DNA from: DAXETY01 sp051155755
GTDB taxonomy: Bacteria; Desulfobacterota; Desulfobacteria; Desulfobacterales; SG8-13
Direction: 5' to 3'
NCBI GenBank assembly: GCA_051155755.1
Contig: DAXETY010000019.1
Span: 51,022 to 115,021, forward strand
Length of the DNA: 64,000 bases
The first letter of the stretch is position 1; each line of letters begins with the position of its first letter. Below the pieces are notes generated by a model. The model was not told where the DNA came from, did not search any database, and saw nothing but the letters and a program-made list of their open reading frames with translations. The position numbers and the translations under genes are program-made. Positions 43,662-52,602 of this stretch are shown one piece after another.

Positions 43662-44609
43662 CTATCGCAGCGAATCCCAGGTATCCCGGGCCCGCTGCCG
43701 ACCGGAAGCGACCGTAGATCGATCCGAATGCGCGGAACGTTTCGGGGAATCCTTATCGGAGCGGCCGTGGCCGCGCAGCCTGGCAATGCGCTCTTCCAAC
43801 GGGGGATGGGTGGAAAAAAGTTGCATCATGCTTTTGCCGGCCAGCGGATTGACGATCAGCATGTGGGCCGTAGAAGGACTGGCATTGGCCGGCAGCCGAC
43901 CGGAAGCGGCGCCCAGTTTCTCCAGCGCCCGCGCCAGCCATTCGGGGTTCCCGCAGATGGCCGCGCCGGACTGGTCGGCCAGATATTCCCGCGAGCGCGA
44001 TATGGCCATTTGAATCACCATCGCCGCCATCGGCCCCAGAATCGACATGGCAAGCAGGCCCAGCATGCCGCCGCCACCGCCATTCTGGTTGTCCCGACCC
44101 ATGCCGCCGAACAGCGCCGACCAGCGCACCATGCTGGCCAACAGCATAATCGCGCCGGCCATGGTGGCGGCGATCGATCCGATCAGGATGTCCCGATTTT
44201 TCACGTGGGCCAGCTCATGGGCCAGCACGCCGGCAAGTTCTTCCCGGTCCATGGTTTGCGTCAAACCGCGCGTGACGGCCACCACGGCATGATCCGGATT
44301 GCGGCCGGTGGCAAAGGCATTGGGGGCATCATCCGGTACGATATACACCTTCGGCATCGGCAGATTCCCGTTGCGGGCCAGCTGCGCGACCAGGCCATAG
44401 AGTTCCGGGGACTGGTCGGCGGAAACCTCCTGGGCCCGATACATCTTCAGTACCAGCTTGTCCGAATACCAGTAGCTGAAAAAATTCATTCCGGCTGCAA
44501 GCACCAGTGCCACCATCATTCCCTGTCGGCCGCCGAGCCAATGACCGATCCAGACAATGAAAGCGGTTAAGAGCGCCAGAAGAAGGGTGGTTTTTAACTG
44601 GTTTCCCAT
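43662..44609 (-). CDS. htpX: Membrane zinc metalloprotease HtpX
   Basis: A 315-residue M48 peptidase involved in quality control of membrane proteins. Two N-terminal helices (LLLALLTAFIVWIGHWL and GMMVALVLAAGMNFFSYW) precede the zinc motif LAHELAHVKNRD and the third ligand region SREYLADQSGA, with further helices between. The C-terminus has an extra hydrophilic tail of about 35 residues (HGRSDKDSPKRSAHSDR), longer than in most homologues. ATG at 44609. The upstream gap 44610-44937 holds its promoter region and that of the PilZ gene, which is divergent. Confidence 0.95.
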   Translation of the reverse strand: MGNQLKTTLLLALLTAFIVWIGHWLGGRQGMMVALVLAAGMNFFSYWYSDKLVLKMYRAQEVSADQSPELYGLVAQLARNGNLPMPKVYIVPDDAPNAFATGRNPDHAVVAVTRGLTQTMDREELAGVLAHELAHVKNRDILIGSIAATMAGAIMLLASMVRWSALFGGMGRDNQNGGGGGMLGLLAMSILGPMAAMVIQMAISRSREYLADQSGAAICGNPEWLARALEKLGAASGRLPANASPSTAHMLIVNPLAGKSMMQLFSTHPPLEERIARLRGHGRSDKDSPKRSAHSDRSTVASGRQRARDTWDSLR

Positions 44610-44800
44610 GGATAGATCTCCTGATTATAAGTTGTGGGGTTCGGCATGCGCTGCCCTGCACCTGAAAACGATGGTTAAAAATAATGACAAAACTGCAAAT
44701 TTCAATTGTTTTCAAGCGACTGGAATTACTGCAGTTCAATTGGCATTCCATCGGTCGGCGCACCTGGAACCGGGCTGGCAAATTTTTTCCCGGCGTTTCG

Positions 44801-44829
44801 TTGTCACCCGTGTACTAATATGATATCAT
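44801..44829 (+). promoter_or_regulatory. Putative sigma-70 promoter of the PilZ/HD-GYP pair
   Basis: TTGTCA (44801-44806), 17 bases, TATCAT (44824-44829). The start codon of the PilZ gene is about 110-140 bases downstream. The rest of the 328-base divergent gap (44610-44937) is moderately AT-rich near 44690-44730, and I see no further element in it. Confidence 0.5.
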
Positions 44830-44967
44830 CAAAAACTTCAGGGGTGAGGTTGTCGGGCTATTTCCGCATCGTTTCTTTTTCTCGCTTGCTGTTCCGAATT
44901 CGGATCTTGCCACATTACTCCGTATCACGGGGGTAGGTTGCATCGCATTGTATTGAATGGGAAACCG

Positions 44968-47133
44968 ATGGAAAAGGTCCAATCCAGTGTTCGCCAGCCG
45001 GAACCGTCGATCCGCTCAGAAACCGGTGCTCAGCGCAGCGATTTCTTGGAGCCGCCTGTCAAGTCCAAAGGACCGGTTTCGACACCCGGCATTACCGCCA
45101 ACGAAAACATCAGCCTGATTCATTGTGACATCGATCCGGCGGAACCCATCCACCCTCCCAGGAAGATCCGCAAGAGCAGCCTGATCAATAAAATCAACTT
45201 CGTTAATTTTCAGGACAGCACCGTTCTGGTGGTCTTCAAACACCGAAAATTCAACAAAACTCAATATGTACAGGCTACTCCGCAACCATGCAGCGGTTAT
45301 GAGCTTTGCTGTGTATGGGCCCAGGGCATTCGCAGGCCCTCATTTTGCCGCTCCCACCTGTTCGATCACATACTGGTTCCGGACGGTTCCCGGCTGCTGC
45401 GGGTGGATGCCGAATTGTTGCGACTGGACGACGACGGTTTCGTGGTGAGGCTTCCGGAATACGGACAGGAAATTTCTTCCCGCAAGGTCGCGCGCCACCA
45501 ATGCGAGGGGATTACGGCCCACCTGGTCCAAAATGGGACTGTGTTTGCGGGAGCCCTGATGGATTTCAACGCGGTTTCTTTCCGGGTGCTGGCACACGCG
45601 ATTCCACCGCAGACATTTCAATGGCTCAATCAGGATTCGAATCTTTCGGTTATTTTTACCGATGGACGGCAGACCCTTTATACCGGCAACTGCCGCACCC
45701 TCAACCAGAGCGGCGGTCAGAAGGCGCGGGATTTTGTACTCGAGCCGGTCAACACCGCTATTCAGCGTTTCAAGTCCAGACAATATCGCAGCCAACGTCA
45801 TCGGATCGTGCCCTCCCCCGACCTGGTGTTTCAACACCCCTTTACCCGCAGGATGGTAACGCTAAAAGTGATCGAACTGTCCGGCTCCGGGTTTTCGGTC
45901 GAAGAAGATGCCCACAATGCCATTCTGCTGCCCGGTCTGATGTTGCCGGAAGTTGAGTTGAATTTTGCCAACAGCTTGCGCTTCGAGTGCCGGGCCCAGG
46001 TGATCTACCGTCAATGCTGCCAGGATGACCCCCGGCGAGTCAAATGCGGCATCGCGATCCTGGACATGGACATCGCCAAGCATGTCCAGCTCATGGCGCT
46101 ATTGCAACAGGCAGAAAACCGCTGCTCCTATATCTGCAACAAAGTCGATCTTGACAATCTGTGGGATTTTTTCTTTGAATCCGGTTTTATCTATCCTGAC
46201 AAATACGAATTTATCCAGAAAAACAAAGAGCAGATCAAGGCCACCTACGAAAAACTCTATACCCGGAATCCCAACATCGCCCGTCATTTCATCTACCAGG
46301 ACAAGGGGCGCATTCTGGCGCATATGGCGATGGTGCGCTTCTACGAAAACACTTGGCTCATTCACCACCACGCCGCACGCAACTCGGAGTCCAACCGCGC
46401 CGGTCTGATGGTTCTCAATCAGATTAGTAATTTCAGCAACGATTCCTATCGGCTGTACTCGATTCACTTCGTTTTTTCCATGTGCTACTACCGGCCCGAA
46501 AACAAATTTCCCAGCCGGGTTTTCGGTGGTGCGGCCCGGAAAATCAAAAACCCCAAAGCCTGCTCCGAAGACACTTTTGCTTATCTACATTTTACCGCCG
46601 ACCAGGCCGCCGGCCGGGTATTGCCGGAGGGATGGGAACTGGTGGAGGCCACCGACGACGATCTTCAGGAACTTAAGATATTTTACGAATTTGCATCCGG
46701 TGGCCTGATGCTCAACGCCCTGAGTCTGGAGCCGGGAAATACCGACGAAAGTACCATCACCGAAGAGTACCGCAAGCTGGGATTCAGGCGTCAGCGGTGT
46801 CTGTTTGCTTTGAAATACGGCGACGTACTCAAAGCCTTGCTGATGTGCAGTCTATCGGACATCGGCTTGAATCTGTCCGACCTTACAAATTGCATCAAAA
46901 TGATCGTTATCGATCCGGAAGGGCTTTCGCAGAAAATTTCAAGAATCTGTTTCTCAGAGCTGATACACCGAATGAATAACCGTGAAATGCCAGTGATGAT
47001 CTATCCGCTCGAATTCGCCGAGCAGGCCGAGATGCCTATCGAAAAGCGCTACAACCTGTGGGTGCTCAAGGCCCGCAATTCCGACGATTATTTCCGTTAT
47101 CTCAATCGTCTGCTGCGCTTTATCAAAAATTAA
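44968..47133 (+). CDS. PilZ-domain protein with acyltransferase-like C-terminal region
   Basis: A 721-residue cytoplasmic protein. The N-terminal 65 residues look disordered. Beta-rich regions follow, with a PilZ-like segment at about 265-375 holding RSQRHRIVP (charged RxxxR-type start) and VIELSGSGFSVEED (the D/NxSxxG-type element, altered). From about 390 the protein resembles N-acyl/GNAT acyltransferase folds (FFFESGFIYPDKYEFI and GRILAHMAMVRFYENTWLIHH). This assignment is tentative. Starts: ATG 44968 with GGGA upstream, or TTG 44938. It lies 29 bases before an HD-GYP gene on the same strand. A cyclic-di-GMP receptor paired with its phosphodiesterase is the natural reading. Confidence 0.7.
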   Translation: MEKVQSSVRQPEPSIRSETGAQRSDFLEPPVKSKGPVSTPGITANENISLIHCDIDPAEPIHPPRKIRKSSLINKINFVNFQDSTVLVVFKHRKFNKTQYVQATPQPCSGYELCCVWAQGIRRPSFCRSHLFDHILVPDGSRLLRVDAELLRLDDDGFVVRLPEYGQEISSRKVARHQCEGITAHLVQNGTVFAGALMDFNAVSFRVLAHAIPPQTFQWLNQDSNLSVIFTDGRQTLYTGNCRTLNQSGGQKARDFVLEPVNTAIQRFKSRQYRSQRHRIVPSPDLVFQHPFTRRMVTLKVIELSGSGFSVEEDAHNAILLPGLMLPEVELNFANSLRFECRAQVIYRQCCQDDPRRVKCGIAILDMDIAKHVQLMALLQQAENRCSYICNKVDLDNLWDFFFESGFIYPDKYEFIQKNKEQIKATYEKLYTRNPNIARHFIYQDKGRILAHMAMVRFYENTWLIHHHAARNSESNRAGLMVLNQISNFSNDSYRLYSIHFVFSMCYYRPENKFPSRVFGGAARKIKNPKACSEDTFAYLHFTADQAAGRVLPEGWELVEATDDDLQELKIFYEFASGGLMLNALSLEPGNTDESTITEEYRKLGFRRQRCLFALKYGDVLKALLMCSLSDIGLNLSDLTNCIKMIVIDPEGLSQKISRICFSELIHRMNNREMPVMIYPLEFAEQAEMPIEKRYNLWVLKARNSDDYFRYLNRLLRFIKN

Positions 47134-47162
47134 TCCATGGCAATCGGGATAATCTCCACCAT

Positions 47163-49118
47163 ATGGGCCAGGTTTCCAACAGCGCAGAGCTCCCGCTATA
47201 CAACAGCCGCATCATCGACACCTACATCAAGCTGATACGGAAAACATACAACCATCTCGATGTCGATGAGCTGTTGGCCCATGCCGGGATAAAGCCTTAC
47301 GAGGTTGCCGACCAGGGCCACTGGTTCACGCAGCGTCAGGTCAACCGCTTCCACCAGAAGCTCTCTCAGTTGACTCAGAACGATAATATCGCCCGCGAAG
47401 CCGGGCGCTTTTCCGCTTCACCGGAATCCAGCGGGGTAATGCGCCTGTTTTTCTTAGGCGGCATCGGCCCTGCGGCGCGTTTCGAATTGCTGGCCAAAGG
47501 CGCAACCAATTTCACCCGGGCGACCACTTTCGAGACGCAGCGCCTGGCACCCAATCGATTCGAAGTCCGCGTGACCCCTTTGCCCGGCGTCCATGAGCAG
47601 CCGTTTCAATGTAAAAATCGCACCGGATATCTTGAAGCCATGGTTACGGTGTTCGGCGGCCACAAAATGCCCCGCATCGACCATACCGAATGCATCCACC
47701 GCGGCGGCAATTGCTGTCGCTATGCCATCGAATGGGAAAAGCGCCCATCGGACTCCCTGAAGACCATTCGCAATTTAATTGCCGTGGGCCTGCTCCCGAT
47801 CATCGTTGCTGTGACGGTGATTTATCCTCCGGTGGTCTCCGCCTTCGCCCTGCCGGCCTGGGTGGCACTGGCGCTCATATTGAATCACCTTGTCGACTTC
47901 CACGAAAAAAAAGAGCTGAAATCCAGCCTCAACAGCCTGCATTATTCCACCGACCAGCTGATCGAACAGATCAAGATCAATTACAACAACGCGCTGTTGA
48001 CCAATGAAATCGGGCAAGCCATCAGCGGACAGACCAGCAGTCAGGATCTTCTGGAGCGTATTACCCGTATTTTCCAAAAACGGTTGGCCTACGACCGCTG
48101 CATGATCCTGCTGGCCGACAAGGATCGCAAGCACCTGCGCTTTCGTGCCGGTTACGGATATACCGACCGGCAGCTGAAGTTTCTAAACCGCACGGCCTTC
48201 CACCTCGATCGACCCGAAGCCCGCGGAGTGTTTGTAATTTCCTTCCATGAACAACAACCCTTTCTGGTCAACGACATCAAGGAGATTAAAAATGATCTGT
48301 CGCTGAAGAGCCTGAGCTTTGCCAACAAACTGGGCTCACAGGCTTTTGTGTGCTGCCCGATCATTGCCGACGGAGCGTCGATCGGTATTCTGGCCGTGGA
48401 CAACCTGCAGTCCAAAAAGGCGCTGGTTCAAACCGACATGAGTCTGTTGATCGGACTGGCTTCGGTGCTGGGCATCAGTATTCGCAACGCGGACCTGCTC
48501 GAGGCGCGTCAAGAGCAGTTTCGTTCGATTCTGCAGGCGCTGGCGGCCAGTATCGACGCCCGCGATCCCCTCACTTCAGGGCATTCGGAAAAAGTGACTC
48601 AGATTGCCCTGGGAATCTGCGAAGAGCTGGAATTGCCCGAAGATTATCGCGAGATGATCCGGGTGGCCGCTTTGCTGCACGATTACGGCAAAATCGGCGT
48701 GCCGGATGCGATTCTGATGAAACCCGGACGACTCTCGGTGGAAGAATACGAAATCGTGAAAACCCATGCCGACAAAACCCGGCGGATTCTGGAACAGATC
48801 AAGTTCGAAGGGATTTTCAGCCAGGTGCCCGAAATTGCCGGTGCCCATCACGAGAAAATAGACGGCAGCGGTTATCCCAATGGATTGCAGGGCGATCAGA
48901 TCCCGCTGGGTGCCCGGATCATTGCCGTGGCGGATTTTTTCGAAGCCATTACCGCCAAGCGTCACTACCGGGAACCGATGCCGCTGAAAAAGGCTTTTGC
49001 GCTGCTGAACCAGGAAACCGGACGCAGTTTCGATCCGAAAATCGTCGACGCCTTTTACCGGTATTACGCCAGGCGCCATGCCGGTGAACCGGAGTATCGT
49101 GCTACGATGGCATCCTGA
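47163..49118 (+). CDS. V4R-like / GAF / HD-GYP phosphodiesterase
   Basis: A 651-residue membrane-anchored signalling protein. The N-terminal sensor domain ends in ECIHRGGNCCRYAIEW, like V4R-type small-molecule sensors. Two membrane helices follow (NLIAVGLLPIIVAVTVIY and AFALPAWVALALILNHL), then a coiled coil, a GAF domain (about 300-455) and a complete HD-GYP domain. That domain has ALLHDYGKIGVPD and HHEKIDGSGYPNGL, the residues that hydrolyse cyclic-di-GMP. ATG at 47163. It would break down cyclic-di-GMP in response to a ligand or redox signal. It pairs with the PilZ protein 29 bases upstream. Confidence 0.9.
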   Translation: MGQVSNSAELPLYNSRIIDTYIKLIRKTYNHLDVDELLAHAGIKPYEVADQGHWFTQRQVNRFHQKLSQLTQNDNIAREAGRFSASPESSGVMRLFFLGGIGPAARFELLAKGATNFTRATTFETQRLAPNRFEVRVTPLPGVHEQPFQCKNRTGYLEAMVTVFGGHKMPRIDHTECIHRGGNCCRYAIEWEKRPSDSLKTIRNLIAVGLLPIIVAVTVIYPPVVSAFALPAWVALALILNHLVDFHEKKELKSSLNSLHYSTDQLIEQIKINYNNALLTNEIGQAISGQTSSQDLLERITRIFQKRLAYDRCMILLADKDRKHLRFRAGYGYTDRQLKFLNRTAFHLDRPEARGVFVISFHEQQPFLVNDIKEIKNDLSLKSLSFANKLGSQAFVCCPIIADGASIGILAVDNLQSKKALVQTDMSLLIGLASVLGISIRNADLLEARQEQFRSILQALAASIDARDPLTSGHSEKVTQIALGICEELELPEDYREMIRVAALLHDYGKIGVPDAILMKPGRLSVEEYEIVKTHADKTRRILEQIKFEGIFSQVPEIAGAHHEKIDGSGYPNGLQGDQIPLGARIIAVADFFEAITAKRHYREPMPLKKAFALLNQETGRSFDPKIVDAFYRYYARRHAGEPEYRATMAS

Positions 49119-49159
49119 ACCCGAGTTTTTCCCTTTCGGGTTGTCCCCTCCGCCGTTGT

Positions 49160-49978
49160 TCACTTCATCTTGATGCCGCGACAGACCATGACCGGCGTGT
49201 AGGTAAACCGCCGGGGATTGGAAAAAAACAGCCGGAATTGCTCGCGAAACTCATCAAAACCGCCGTCGAATTCCGCAAACGCATAACCGGAGTTTCTGGC
49301 GGCCACCTCGATTTTTTTCTGCCAGTTGAACGCGTCGGACGGTTTCAACGGTCCGTAGATCAAATGGTGGGCGTCCATCCGCACCTCGATTTGCCGCATT
49401 TGGAGGTCGTAAAGATACCGGTACAGCTTGCGTCCGGCATAGGCATCGAAGCCGGCGGTCGCTTTCAGCGCATTCATGATGCCGTGCAGGGCCGATTCCA
49501 GCCCGGAAGGGATTTCATCGTGGCTCAGGCAGTTGTAATCCAGATCGATCAGGCACAGAATCCCGCCGGGTTTCAGGATCCGGGATACATTTTGAACGAT
49601 ATCGAAAGCCTGGGAACGATAATACTCCAACACAAAACGGACCCAGATAAAGTCGAACCGGCCCAGTGTGTCCAGGTTTTCGCGGATGTCGCCGGTTTGA
49701 AAGCGCAGCCCCCCGGCCCGGTATTTACCGCGGGCGAAATCGATGCGTTGCGGCGCAATGTCAAGGCCCAGCGTTTCTCCGTTCGGTTGGACCAACTCGT
49801 TCAGACAGTAGGTCGTCTTGCCCGAGCCGCAGCCCAGGTCCGCCACCGTCATACCGGGACGGATTCCGGCCCACCGGGCATGGTTGCGAACCACCTCCGG
49901 ATCGGTTTTCATATCCAGGCGAACCGCCTCTTCTTCATCTTCCATCAGGTAATCGGACGGCGAACTGTTCAAGGGCAT
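49160..49978 (-). CDS. Class I SAM-dependent methyltransferase
   Basis: A 272-residue enzyme with motif I VADLGCGSGKTTYCLNELV, the acidic LGLDIAP loop, FDFIWVRFVLEYY (motif post I) and LKPGGILCLIDLDY. This is a small-molecule or quinone-type methyltransferase of the Methyltransf_25/UbiE-like kind. The C-terminal part (about 180-272) is specific and unrecognised. The N-terminus begins MPLNSSPSDYLMEDEEEAVRL, a pattern seen before the SAM domain in uncharacterised relatives. It converges on the HD-GYP gene and is divergent from the S1-domain gene. Confidence 0.83.
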   Translation of the reverse strand: MPLNSSPSDYLMEDEEEAVRLDMKTDPEVVRNHARWAGIRPGMTVADLGCGSGKTTYCLNELVQPNGETLGLDIAPQRIDFARGKYRAGGLRFQTGDIRENLDTLGRFDFIWVRFVLEYYRSQAFDIVQNVSRILKPGGILCLIDLDYNCLSHDEIPSGLESALHGIMNALKATAGFDAYAGRKLYRYLYDLQMRQIEVRMDAHHLIYGPLKPSDAFNWQKKIEVAARNSGYAFAEFDGGFDEFREQFRLFFSNPRRFTYTPVMVCRGIKMK

Positions 49979-50091
49979 CTCTTTCGGTCGAAGGATTATT
50001 GCAAGCCGTTAAAATTAGCTTATTATGGTTGGTATTGTCAATTCACGCCACCGTGTCGGCCCCGCAGCAGGCCGGTATGAAAGGAACGCAC

Positions 50092-51564
50092 ATGGGAATC
50101 GACGACAATGCGCAACACCCCGGGCGGGAAGAGGAATCCGAATCGTTTGCCGATCTGTTCGAGGCCTATACCTCCGGAATGAAAGAAGACCTGCAGGTCG
50201 GCGACCGCATACAGGGCGAAATCATTGCCATCGGAAAAGACAGCGCGTTTGTCAGCACGGGCACGAAGATCGACGGTGTCGTGGACCTGGATGAACTGCG
50301 TGACGAGGAAGGGCGGTTGGCCTGTCAGGTCGGCGATCCGGTGGAGCTGTATGTGGTGGACGTCCTGGAATCCGAGCTGCGGCTCTCTCGCGCCCTTTCC
50401 GGTGTCGGCGGCCGGGCCATGCTCGAGGAGGCCTATCGCAAACAAATGCCGGTGGAGGGCACAGTGCAGGAAACCTGCAAAGGCGGTTTCCGGATCGAAA
50501 TGCTGAAGCATCGCGCCTTTTGTCCCGTCAGCCAGATCGATCTGCATTATGTCGAAAATCCGGAAGATTATGTCGGTGACACGTTCGAATTTCGCATCGT
50601 CCGTTTCGAAGCGGGGGGCCGAAACCTGGTGGTATCCCGCCGGGTGCTGCTGGAAGCGCACCAGAAAGCCGCGGAACAAGCTTTTTTCCAAAATCTGGCC
50701 GAGGGCCAGGTCCTCGAAGGTACCGTCACCCGGTTGATGCCATACGGAGCATTCGTGGAGTTGATTCCCGGGGTGGAAGGCATGATCCATATTTCCGAAT
50801 TGCAATGGTCGCGCACGGAATCTCCCGATCAATGCGTTCAGCCCGGGGATACGGTCCGGGTCAAGGTGATCGACATCACCGCCGCCGGCAAAAGCGGTCG
50901 GCCGAAAATCGCACTGTCCATAAAACAGCTCGGTACGGACCCCTGGGAAACGGTGACGGAGACCTGTAAGCCCGGTGATCGGCTCAAAGGGCGGGTGACG
51001 CGGTGTGCCGCATTCGGGGCGTTTGTCGAGATCGCCCCCGGCCTGGAGGGCTTGGTGCACATCAGCGAGATGAGCTATGTCAAACGGGTGCTCAAAGCCG
51101 AAGATGTCGTTCGTGTCGGGCAGGAGGTGCCGGTGGTCGTTCAGAACATCGATGCGGCCGGACGCAAAATCTCTCTGAGCATGCGGGAAGCCGAGGGCGA
51201 TCCCTGGCAGAATGTCTCCGAGAAATTCCGTATCGGGCAGCGCTTGTCGGGTCTGCTGGAAAAAAAAGAACGGTTCGGTTTTTTTATCTGCCTGGAGCCG
51301 GGCATTACCGGTTTGCTGCCGAAATCCAAGATGCGGGAGTCCGCTCTGGGATCGGAGTTCGAAAAGTACAAGATCGGCGACACCATACCGGTGGTGGTGG
51401 AAAACATACAGCCCCCGGAACGCAAGATTACGCTGGCGCCGGCCGAATCGTCATCTTCGGAAAACTGGCAGCCGTACGCTGAAAATGATCCGTCTCCAGT
51501 CATGGGCGACCTCGGTGCGAAGCTCCAGGCGGCCCTGAAAAGACAAGGCCGGGACAAATCCTGA
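50092..51564 (+). CDS. Protein with five S1 RNA-binding domains
   Basis: A 490-residue protein with five consecutive S1-type repeats, at about 37-105, 120-190, 205-285, 290-370 and 378-450. The third to fifth have the family pattern G..V...YGAFVEL..G.EG..HISEL. The second is divergent (GGFRIEMLKHRAF). It resembles ribosomal protein S1 but has five domains, not the usual six of E. coli RpsA, and no rpsA-type context. It may be a paralogue that binds mRNA. ATG at 50092 has AAGGA 7 bases upstream. The terminator at 51662-51692 ends the gene. Confidence 0.88.
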   Translation: MGIDDNAQHPGREEESESFADLFEAYTSGMKEDLQVGDRIQGEIIAIGKDSAFVSTGTKIDGVVDLDELRDEEGRLACQVGDPVELYVVDVLESELRLSRALSGVGGRAMLEEAYRKQMPVEGTVQETCKGGFRIEMLKHRAFCPVSQIDLHYVENPEDYVGDTFEFRIVRFEAGGRNLVVSRRVLLEAHQKAAEQAFFQNLAEGQVLEGTVTRLMPYGAFVELIPGVEGMIHISELQWSRTESPDQCVQPGDTVRVKVIDITAAGKSGRPKIALSIKQLGTDPWETVTETCKPGDRLKGRVTRCAAFGAFVEIAPGLEGLVHISEMSYVKRVLKAEDVVRVGQEVPVVVQNIDAAGRKISLSMREAEGDPWQNVSEKFRIGQRLSGLLEKKERFGFFICLEPGITGLLPKSKMRESALGSEFEKYKIGDTIPVVVENIQPPERKITLAPAESSSSENWQPYAENDPSPVMGDLGAKLQAALKRQGRDKS

Positions 51565-51661
51565 CGCCGGCGCACCGCTGCCGGCGGCCGGATGGCCCGG
51601 GGCCGGCAGGGGCCTCGGCGACTTGATCCGGCCGGGTTCGGTGCTTATCTTTACCTTCGAT

Positions 51662-51692
51662 GAGCAGGGCCGATGCGGCCTGCTTTTTTTAT
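51662..51692 (+). terminator. Rho-independent terminator of the S1-domain gene
   Basis: A GC stem (51664-51671 with 51677-51683, one bulged G) and a run of seven T (51684-51690). It lies 98 bases after the stop codon. The three-hairpin repeat starts directly behind its T run. Bases 51565-51661 are GC-rich and show no gene. Confidence 0.8.
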
Positions 51693-51827
51693 TCTTGCCC
51701 AAACCGGGTGCGATGCACCCGGTGCAAGTTCAACATCGAAGCACAAACGTGCTTCTGTCTTTTCTTGCCAGCGGCAGGTGCCGCAGCAAGAAAATTCAAG
51801 CCGCCCGCTTCGCGGGTGGCTGTTGAC
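51691..51827 (+). repeat. Three-hairpin dispersed repeat, copy B
   Basis: Bases 51723-51827 match 12312-12416 with 10 differences in 105, and the weaker match runs left to 51691. Hairpin 1 (51738-51755) pairs GAAGCAC with GTGCTTC. Hairpin 2 (51763-51791) pairs TCTTGC/GCAAGA outside and GCGGCA/TGCCGC inside. Hairpin 3 (51800-51820) pairs GCCGCCCGC with GCGGGTGGC. It ends 37 bases before the chosen ABC transporter start. Confidence 0.8.
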
Positions 51828-51864
51828 TCCGGAACCCGGTCCAATGGACTTACACAGAAGCGAA

Positions 51865-52602
51865 ATGCATGTTCCATCTCCCGGCCCCGATGCGGCCGAA
51901 GCGTCCCGGCGTCCGGTGGTCGAAGCCACGAAACTGACGAAATCCTATACCGTCGATGATCGACACATTTCGGTTCTCAGAGATATCGACCTTTCGGTGC
52001 GGGCGGGGGAATTTTTGGTCATCCGCGGCAGCAGCGGCAGCGGAAAAACGACGCTGCTCAGCCTGCTTTCGGGTCTCGATCGCCCCGACTACGGACAGGT
52101 CCGAATCGAAGGCCAAGACATTACCGATCTGTCCGAGGACAAGCTGGCGCCGCTGCGCAACCATACCTTCGGTTTCGTATTTCAGTCCTTTCATCTGATC
52201 CCGTCCCTGACGGCGCTGGAAAACGTGATGTTTCCCGCCGAACTGCGCGGAGAGTCCCGGGCCGAGGACCAGGCCCGCACCCTGCTGGCGCAGGTCGGAT
52301 TGGCGGAACGCAGCGATAATTTCCCCCACCAGCTCTCCGGCGGCGAAATGCAGCGCGTTGCGATTTGCCGCGCCCTGATCAATCATCCCCGGATTATTTT
52401 TGCCGATGAACCCACCGGCAACCTGGATTCCCGCAATGGACAGATCGTATTGCAGTTGCTGCTGGATTTCCATCGAGAACGTCGCACCACCCTCATCATG
52501 GTGACCCACAGCCGGGATCTGGCGGACCTTGCGGACCGTGTGATCCGGCTGCAGGACGGCGCCATCCAGTCGGATCGTGAGCAGCGTCATGCGGACCGTT
52601 AA
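51865..52602 (+). CDS. ABC transporter ATP-binding protein (YbbA/LolD type)
   Basis: A 245-residue ATPase with Walker A GSSGSGKTT, the signature LSGGEMQR and Walker B IIFADEPTGNLD. The NLDSRNG and HSRDLADLADR end are typical of the MacB/LolD/YbbA group. It powers the FtsX-type permease that follows, whose start overlaps its end by 14 bases. ATG 51865 is used; an in-frame ATG at 51844 exists, and neither has a strong ribosome site. In E. coli the same cassette is ybbA-ybbP beside tesA, exactly the order seen here. Its substrate is unknown, probably a lipoprotein or lipid. Confidence 0.9.
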   Translation: MHVPSPGPDAAEASRRPVVEATKLTKSYTVDDRHISVLRDIDLSVRAGEFLVIRGSSGSGKTTLLSLLSGLDRPDYGQVRIEGQDITDLSEDKLAPLRNHTFGFVFQSFHLIPSLTALENVMFPAELRGESRAEDQARTLLAQVGLAERSDNFPHQLSGGEMQRVAICRALINHPRIIFADEPTGNLDSRNGQIVLQLLLDFHRERRTTLIMVTHSRDLADLADRVIRLQDGAIQSDREQRHADR

